From Sphingomonadales bacterium (GTDB lineage Bacteria; Pseudomonadota; Alphaproteobacteria; Sphingomonadales; Sphingomonadaceae): a stretch of DNA of 43,175 bases. Made by a program: the position numbers and the translations under genes. The DNA lies in contig JAIXZV010000416.1 of the NCBI GenBank assembly GCA_027489365.1, forward strand, positions 1 to 43,175, given 5' to 3'. Of this stretch, positions 39,465 to 43,175 are shown piece after piece (positions within the stretch are counted from its first letter, which is position 1; each line of letters begins with the position of its first letter). The notes under the pieces are model-generated. The model ran no database searches and was not told the DNA's origin. It saw nothing but the letters and a program-made list of their open reading frames with translations.

Positions 39465-39674
39465 ACCTTGGGCGCCGGGGCCAACCCCGGCGTGTGTGGG
39501 GTCTTGCCCACATCCTCCCCGCGACCGGCCCAGTGCGGGACAGAGCTACGACATCGGCCGCGCGCTGGCCCCCACGGATTTTGAGGCGCGCGGCCTAGCA
39601 CCCGGCGGGCAAGAGGCAACGCGATTGGCCGGGATGTCGTGGCCTGGGCCACACCAAAGAGCAGGAGCATCGAC
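39465..39674. promoter_or_regulatory. Non-coding gap with two tandem hairpins after the DUF2815 gene
   Basis: CGCCGGGG (39473-39480) and CCCCGGCG (39485-39492) make a perfect stem with a 4-base loop. TGTGGG (39495-39500) and CCCACA (39507-39512) make a second. Neither is followed by a T-run. No credible gene was found in the remaining 160 bases. The hairpins could be an RNA stability element, attenuator or small RNA. Confidence 0.45.
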
Positions 39675-39953
39675 GTGAACGCACCACATCAACCCAGCCA
39701 GATCCCCCGCCTCTGGTTCGACGGCGCCAGCGGCATCGCGCGCTCCACTGGCGTGACGGTGGACCTCACCCACCTGCCCCGCATTGAGGGCATGCCCGAG
39801 CACCTGCGTGCCATCGACTTCTGCCAGTCCATGCGGGTGGCGATGGTGCGGGAGAGCGGTCAGGCCTGGCGCGAGATGACGCCGGCCGAGCGCCTCGCCG
39901 CGCTGGGGTTCCTAGGCCGTATCGCGGACGCCGTGCGCGGGGTGGTGGCGTGA
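39675..39953 (+). CDS. Small early protein before DNA polymerase, unknown
   Basis: A 92-residue protein starting at GTG (AGGAG 7 bases upstream). The pattern I-P-R-L-W-F-D-G-A-S-G-I-A-R-S-T-G-V-T is followed by helices S-M-R-V-A-M-V-R-E-S and T-P-A-E-R-L-A-A-L-G-F-L-G-R-I. Its stop overlaps the polymerase start (GTGA), implying coupling. No family assigned. The upstream 210 bases are non-coding, so it begins a translational sub-unit. Confidence 0.7.
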   Translation: MNAPHQPSQIPRLWFDGASGIARSTGVTVDLTHLPRIEGMPEHLRAIDFCQSMRVAMVRESGQAWREMTPAERLAALGFLGRIADAVRGVVA

Positions 39954-42019
39954 CCAAGCTCTGGCTCGACCTGGAGACCTACTGCGAGGTGCCAATCACC
40001 AACGGCACGCACGCCTACGCCGCCAGCGCCGAGATCATGCTGATGGCCTGGGCGCTGGACGACGGCCCGGTGCAGGTGCAAGACCTGACCGACGACCCTA
40101 CCCTGCCCTTCGATCTGGAGGAGTCGCTGGCCGACCCCGAGGTGGAGGTGTGGGCGCAGAACAGTCACTTCGACCGCACCGTCATGCGCCACGACACGCC
40201 GCAGCACTGCCCGCCCGTCGACCGCTGGCGGGACACCATGGTCCAGGCCCTGAGCCATGGCCTGCCGGCTGGCCTGGGCGCCATGTGCGATGTGCTGAAG
40301 GTGCCGAGCGACAAAGCCAAGGACAAGGAAGGCCGGCAGCTGATCCAGCTCTTCTGCAAGCCGCGCCCAGCCACCGCCAAGATCCGCCGCGCCACGCGCG
40401 CCACCCACCCGGTGGAGTGGGCCCGGTTCGTGAGCTACGCCGGCCTGGACATCGAAGCCATGCGCGAGTGCCACAAGCGCATGCCGGCGTGGAACTACCC
40501 GAGCAACGCCCGCGAGCTGGCGCTGTGGCACCTGGACCAGCGCGTCAACGATCGCGGCATGTGCATGGATGTGCCGCTGGCGCACGCCGCTGTGGCCGCC
40601 GTCGACCTAGCGCAGCGCGGCCTGGCCGCGCGCACCGTCGAGCTGACCGACGGCCAGGTGGCCAGCGCCACGAAGCGCGACCAGCTGCTCGCGCACATCC
40701 TGGAAGCCTACGGCGTCGACCTGCCCGACATGCAAATGTCGACGCTGGAGCGTCGCATCGCAGACCCGGATCTGCCGCCCGCGCTGCGTGAGTTGCTGGC
40801 CATCCGCCTGCAGGCCAGCACCAGCAGCACCAGCAAATACAAGACGCTGATCAAGGCCACCAGCGCCGACGGCCGGCTGCGCGGCACCAAGCAATTCAAC
40901 GGCGCCGGCCGCACCGGTCGCTGGGCGGGCCGCCTGTTCCAGCCCGACAACATGCCGCGCCCTGCCCTGAAGCAGGAGCAGATTGAGGCTGGCATTAACG
41001 CCCTGATGGCGGGCTGCGCGGACCTCGTCGTGGACAACGTGATGGAGCTCACCAGCAGCGCCATCCGCGGGACCATCATCGCCCCGCCCGGCAAGAAGCT
41101 GGTGGTGGCCGACCTGTCGAATATCGAAGGGCGTGACCAGGCTTGGCTGGCGGGCGAGACCTGGAAGCTCAAGGCCTTCCGCGCATTCGATGCCGGCAGC
41201 GGGCACGACCTCTACAAGCTGGCCTACGGCAAGAGCTTTGGCGTGAAGCCCGAGGACGTGACCAAGGACCAGCGCCAAGTGGGCAAGGTGCAGGAGCTGG
41301 CCCTGGGCTATGAGGGTGGCGTGGGCGCGTTCGTCACCTTCGCCGCGGCCTACGGCATCGACCTCGAGGAACTCGCCGCCAAGGTGCTGCCGCTGGCCCC
41401 CGAGTGGGCGCGCAGCGAGGCCAACAGCTTCTACGCCTGGACGATCAAAGAACGCCGCCCCGCCTTCGGCCTGAGCGAAGAGGCCTTCATTGCGTGCGAC
41501 GTGCTGAAACGCGTCTGGCGCGACGCGCACGCCAACATCGCCGCGCACTGGGCCGAGCTCAAGGACACGGTGATGCACGCCATCGAGCAGCCCGGCACCA
41601 CCCTGCCCTGCGGCAAGGTGAAGGTGCGCCGCGACGGCAACTGGCTGCGCATCGGCCTGCCCAGCGGCCGGGCCCTGTGCTACCCCAGCCCGCAGATCGT
41701 GGACGGCGCGATCACCTACATGGGCCTGAACCAGTACAGCCGGAAGTGGTCGCGCCTGAAGACCTACGGCGGCAAGCTCTTCGAAAACATCTGCCAGGCC
41801 GTGGCCCGCGACGTCATGGCTCACAACATGCCGCTGATCGAGGCCGCTGGCTACGAGATCGTGCTCACCGTGCACGACGAGGTGATCTGCGAGGCGCCTG
41901 ACTCGGACGAGTTCAACCCCGACCACCTGGCCAGCCTGTTGGCCGCCAATCCGCCCTGGGCGCTGGACATGCCGCTGGCCGCCGCGGGCTTCGAAACCTA
42001 CCGCTACCGGAAGGACTGA
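39950..42019 (+). CDS. Family A DNA polymerase with 3'-5' exonuclease
   Basis: A 689-residue phage replicative polymerase. The exonuclease domain shows Asp7 and Glu9 in L-W-L-D-L-E-T-Y, N-S-H-F-D-R (near 71) and Y-A-G-L-D-I-E (near 163). The polymerase domain shows G-A-G-R-T-G-R-W-A-G-R-L-F-Q, motif A V-V-A-D-L-S-N-I-E-G-R (near 386), motif B around K-V-Q-E-L-A-L-G-Y-E-G-G-V-G-A-F (near 445) and motif C L-T-V-H-D-E-V (near 640). All key acids are present. Starts GTG, overlapping the previous stop. Pairs with DUF2800, DUF2815, VRR-NUC and SNF2 genes, a common phage replication module. Confidence 0.95.
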   Translation: MTKLWLDLETYCEVPITNGTHAYAASAEIMLMAWALDDGPVQVQDLTDDPTLPFDLEESLADPEVEVWAQNSHFDRTVMRHDTPQHCPPVDRWRDTMVQALSHGLPAGLGAMCDVLKVPSDKAKDKEGRQLIQLFCKPRPATAKIRRATRATHPVEWARFVSYAGLDIEAMRECHKRMPAWNYPSNARELALWHLDQRVNDRGMCMDVPLAHAAVAAVDLAQRGLAARTVELTDGQVASATKRDQLLAHILEAYGVDLPDMQMSTLERRIADPDLPPALRELLAIRLQASTSSTSKYKTLIKATSADGRLRGTKQFNGAGRTGRWAGRLFQPDNMPRPALKQEQIEAGINALMAGCADLVVDNVMELTSSAIRGTIIAPPGKKLVVADLSNIEGRDQAWLAGETWKLKAFRAFDAGSGHDLYKLAYGKSFGVKPEDVTKDQRQVGKVQELALGYEGGVGAFVTFAAAYGIDLEELAAKVLPLAPEWARSEANSFYAWTIKERRPAFGLSEEAFIACDVLKRVWRDAHANIAAHWAELKDTVMHAIEQPGTTLPCGKVKVRRDGNWLRIGLPSGRALCYPSPQIVDGAITYMGLNQYSRKWSRLKTYGGKLFENICQAVARDVMAHNMPLIEAAGYEIVLTVHDEVICEAPDSDEFNPDHLASLLAANPPWALDMPLAAAGFETYRYRKD

Positions 42020-42022
42020 CCC

Positions 42023-42127
42023 ATGCTCACCCGCATCCGCCGCGCCCTGCGCGTCTACGGCTACTACCGGCGTCTGGGCTTCCACCGTGCACCCGCTGTG
42101 CGCATCGCCTGGAGGGCCTCGGAATGA
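42023..42127 (+). CDS. 34-residue basic peptide gene
   Basis: A tiny basic peptide (M-L-T-R-I-R-R-A-L-R-V-Y-G-Y-Y-R-R-L-G-F, ending R-I-A-W-R-A). Short genes of this Y-Y-R-x-L-G-F...A-W-R kind are common after phage replication genes. It begins 3 bases after the polymerase stop and overlaps the next ATG by 4 bases, which supports translation. Probably nucleic acid or membrane associated; role unknown. Confidence 0.6.
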   Translation: MLTRIRRALRVYGYYRRLGFHRAPAVRIAWRASE

Positions 42128-42267
42128 CCTACCTGCTCTTGTTCGTGATCTGGGCAGCCCTGGTTGCCTGCGCGCTGGCCCTCGTCAGCGGCAGCGCACA
42201 CGGCTGTGGTCGCGACTGCAACCAGGGCCGCAACTGCACCTGCGGCCGGGAGAACGGCGATGCGTGA
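42124..42267 (+). CDS. 47-residue membrane peptide with Cys-rich tail
   Basis: One transmembrane helix (L-L-L-F-V-I-W-A-A-L-V-A-C-A-L-A-L-V) is followed by H-G-C-G-R-D-C-N-Q-G-R-N-C-T-C-G, a C...C-N-Q-G-R-x-C-x-C tail I recognise as recurring in small proteins of phages and proteobacteria, function unknown. Four Cys may bind metal. ATGA overlap upstream, 8-base overlap with the VRR-NUC gene downstream. Confidence 0.65.
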   Translation: MTYLLLFVIWAALVACALALVSGSAHGCGRDCNQGRNCTCGRENGDA

Positions 42268-42547
42268 GCGCGAGATCGAGGCGCACCTGGTCAAGCGCGT
42301 CAAGGCGCTGGGCGGCGAGGTGCGCAAGGTCCAGTGGATCGGCCGCCGCGGCGCGCCGGATCGGCTGGTGGTGTGCAAGGGTCGCGTGTTCGTCCAAGAC
42401 GTCGGCGATGACGCGTGGGTAGAACTCAAAGCCCCCGGCGTCAAGCCCGAGGCCCACCAGCTGCGCGAGCACCAGCGCATGCGCAAGCACGGCCTGCGCG
42501 TGGTGGTGATCGACAGCATCAAGGGCGTCGAGGAGTTGCTGCGATGA
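42260..42547 (+). CDS. VRR-NUC domain nuclease
   Basis: A 95-residue stand-alone VRR-NUC protein. Motifs are E-R-E-I-E-A-H-L near the start, G-A-P-D-R-L-V (catalytic Asp near 34), V-E-L-K-A-P-G (E-x-K near 55), Q-L-R-E-H-Q-R-M and V-V-V-I-D-S. The family contains Holliday-junction or flap-type nucleases related to FAN1. In phages it accompanies SNF2 helicases and family A polymerases, probably in recombination or fork processing. Starts by overlapping the membrane peptide gene and ends overlapping the HTH gene (ATGA). Confidence 0.92.
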   Translation: MREREIEAHLVKRVKALGGEVRKVQWIGRRGAPDRLVVCKGRVFVQDVGDDAWVELKAPGVKPEAHQLREHQRMRKHGLRVVVIDSIKGVEELLR

Positions 42548-42804
42548 GAGTCTCCCGTGACGGCGTGCACGCCGCTCTGACCACCCACCCGCGCGCAACG
42601 ATCGACCAGCTCGCCCAGCTGCTGAACGTGCCGGCGAAGTCGATCGAGAACCACCTGCTGCGCTTGGCCCGTGATGGCCGGGCGCAGAACCTCAACCCCC
42701 ACGGCGGCCGGGGCAAGCCCGGCGCCTGGGTCGCCACCGTCCCCTCTCGCGCCGCAGCCCGGCTGATCACCAGCGTGTGGGACTTGTCGAAAGGCTTGGC
42801 ATGA
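42544..42804 (+). CDS. Winged-helix-like small DNA-binding protein
   Basis: An 86-residue protein with an HTH pattern: A-T-I-D-Q-L-A-Q-L-L-N-V-P-A-K-S-I-E-N-H-L-L-R-L-A-R-D-G-R-A, then a wing-like G-G-R-G-K-P-G-A-W-V-A. Typical of small MarR/GntR-like or replication regulator folds of phages. Position after VRR-NUC suggests an early-operon regulator. ATG overlaps the upstream stop (ATGA) and the next gene's start overlaps its stop. Confidence 0.75.
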   Translation: MRVSRDGVHAALTTHPRATIDQLAQLLNVPAKSIENHLLRLARDGRAQNLNPHGGRGKPGAWVATVPSRAAARLITSVWDLSKGLA

Positions 42805-42911
42805 CCCCCGCCATCTTCATCCCCCTCGGCCCTGCGTTTGCTCTGCCCATCCAGGCGCCTGCAAACACCCGGGCGGCAAACGATGAGCGCTTCGCAGCTT
42901 CCAACCCTTGA
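42801..42911 (+). CDS. Possible 36-residue peptide gene
   Basis: A very short reading frame starting with an ATGA overlap on the HTH gene, M-T-P-A-I-F-I-P-L-G-P-A-F-A, Pro/Ala-rich. Support is only coupling; no recognised family. It could be a leader-like spacer between genes. Confidence 0.35.
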   Translation: MTPAIFIPLGPAFALPIQAPANTRAANDERFAASNP

Positions 42912-42920
42912 GCGACACCC

Positions 42921-43154
42921 ATGGACATGCATCCACCCTCATTCCGTCGTGGCGGCACCGGCTATGCCGGCATGACCGCGCCAGAGCCTGACGCTTGGGG
43001 CGTGGCAAAGCACACCACCCACTGGACCGTGGAACGCCTCAGCGGCGGGCCTTACCCGGTCATCCAGTACCTCAGCAGCGCGGGGAAGGTCTCCGCAAAC
43101 CCTTGCCGTTTTCGCTCCGAGGCGGCGGCCTGTGCGGCTCTCGCCAAAGCCTGA
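42921..43154 (+). CDS. 77-residue early protein at right edge, unknown
   Basis: A small protein with a beta-rich core H-W-T-V-E-R-L-S-G-G-P-Y-P-V-I-Q-Y-L and a helical end R-S-E-A-A-A-C-A-A-L-A-K-A. The ATG at 42921 may be followed by an alternative ATG at 42972 (M-T-A-P-E-P-D). It stops 21 bases before the window end; the next gene in a circular genome would be the DUF551 protein at 13. Function unknown. Confidence 0.6.
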   Translation: MDMHPPSFRRGGTGYAGMTAPEPDAWGVAKHTTHWTVERLSGGPYPVIQYLSSAGKVSANPCRFRSEAAACAALAKA

Positions 43155-43175
43155 AACCCCATCCCCTGGAACTGC

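Noticed and set aside
1..43175. CRISPR array, insertion sequence or transposase
   Set aside because: No regularly spaced direct repeats with unique spacers and no transposase-like gene were found.

Overview
The window reads as the complete genome of a temperate, podovirus-like (short-tailed) dsDNA phage, opened at an arbitrary point of its circle. The base composition is strongly GC-rich. The virion gene set and order (Sf6-type small terminase, large terminase, portal, Bbp19-like protein, scaffold, gp13/Bbp17-like capsid, Bbp16-like cement protein, T7-like adaptor and nozzle, internal virion proteins, T7 gp17-type tailspike) resemble Bordetella phage BPP-1 and Burkholderia phage BcepC6B. The host is therefore probably a betaproteobacterium of the Burkholderiales (inference; no host chromosome is visible). 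No host flank is seen at either end. The rightward early operon that runs off the right edge continues sensibly at the left edge (helicase, DUF4224 protein, integrase), so the two ends appear to be neighbours.

Layout: (1) 13-3675, rightward: end of the early/replication operon, with a DUF551 protein, an SNF2-like helicase, a DUF4224 excisionase-like protein and a tyrosine integrase. (2) 3673-3820: attachment region, with an inverted repeat after int, a leftward terminator, and a 50-bp copy of the 3' part of a tRNA-Lys(CUU) gene that is the likely attP core. (3) 3969-4289: a small rightward accessory gene. (4) 4320-6285, leftward: lysis cassette (three membrane proteins, a DUF5675 protein, and Rz/Rz1 overlapping in two frames). 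(5) 6329-23940, leftward: tailspike, a 2068-residue internal virion protein carrying an HExxH motif, other ejection proteins, nozzle, adaptor, cement, major capsid, scaffold. (6) 24010-28026: an apparent host-range or conversion insert (LamG-like protein, beta-propeller-like protein, membrane acyltransferase). (7) 28029-31986, leftward: portal and terminase. (8) 32063-33144: accessory genes. (9) 33175-33356: an array of GCTTTCC repeats that could be an origin. (10) 33342-35575, leftward: primase-helicase and a Cro-like protein. (11) 35576-35701: divergent immunity control region. (12) 35702-36718: CI-like repressor with a non-canonical C-terminus and a strong terminator. (13) 36793-43154, rightward: early promoter, lipoprotein, zinc-finger-like protein, DUF2800 nuclease, DUF2815 protein, family A DNA polymerase, VRR-NUC nuclease and several tiny coupled genes.

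How it fits together: a bistable switch at 35.6 kb fires leftward (Cro-like protein, primase-helicase) and rightward (repressor), and a second early promoter at 36.8 kb, sharing an 8-bp operator-like word with the switch, drives recombination, replication and integration genes. Late leftward genes appear to be grouped into four units. Each of these is preceded by the same unusual motif GTGCGNATAA (minus strand), inside or beside a short dyad. This motif, the signal-peptide-like extension of the major capsid protein, and the GCTTTCC array are the observations I consider least explained by standard annotation.
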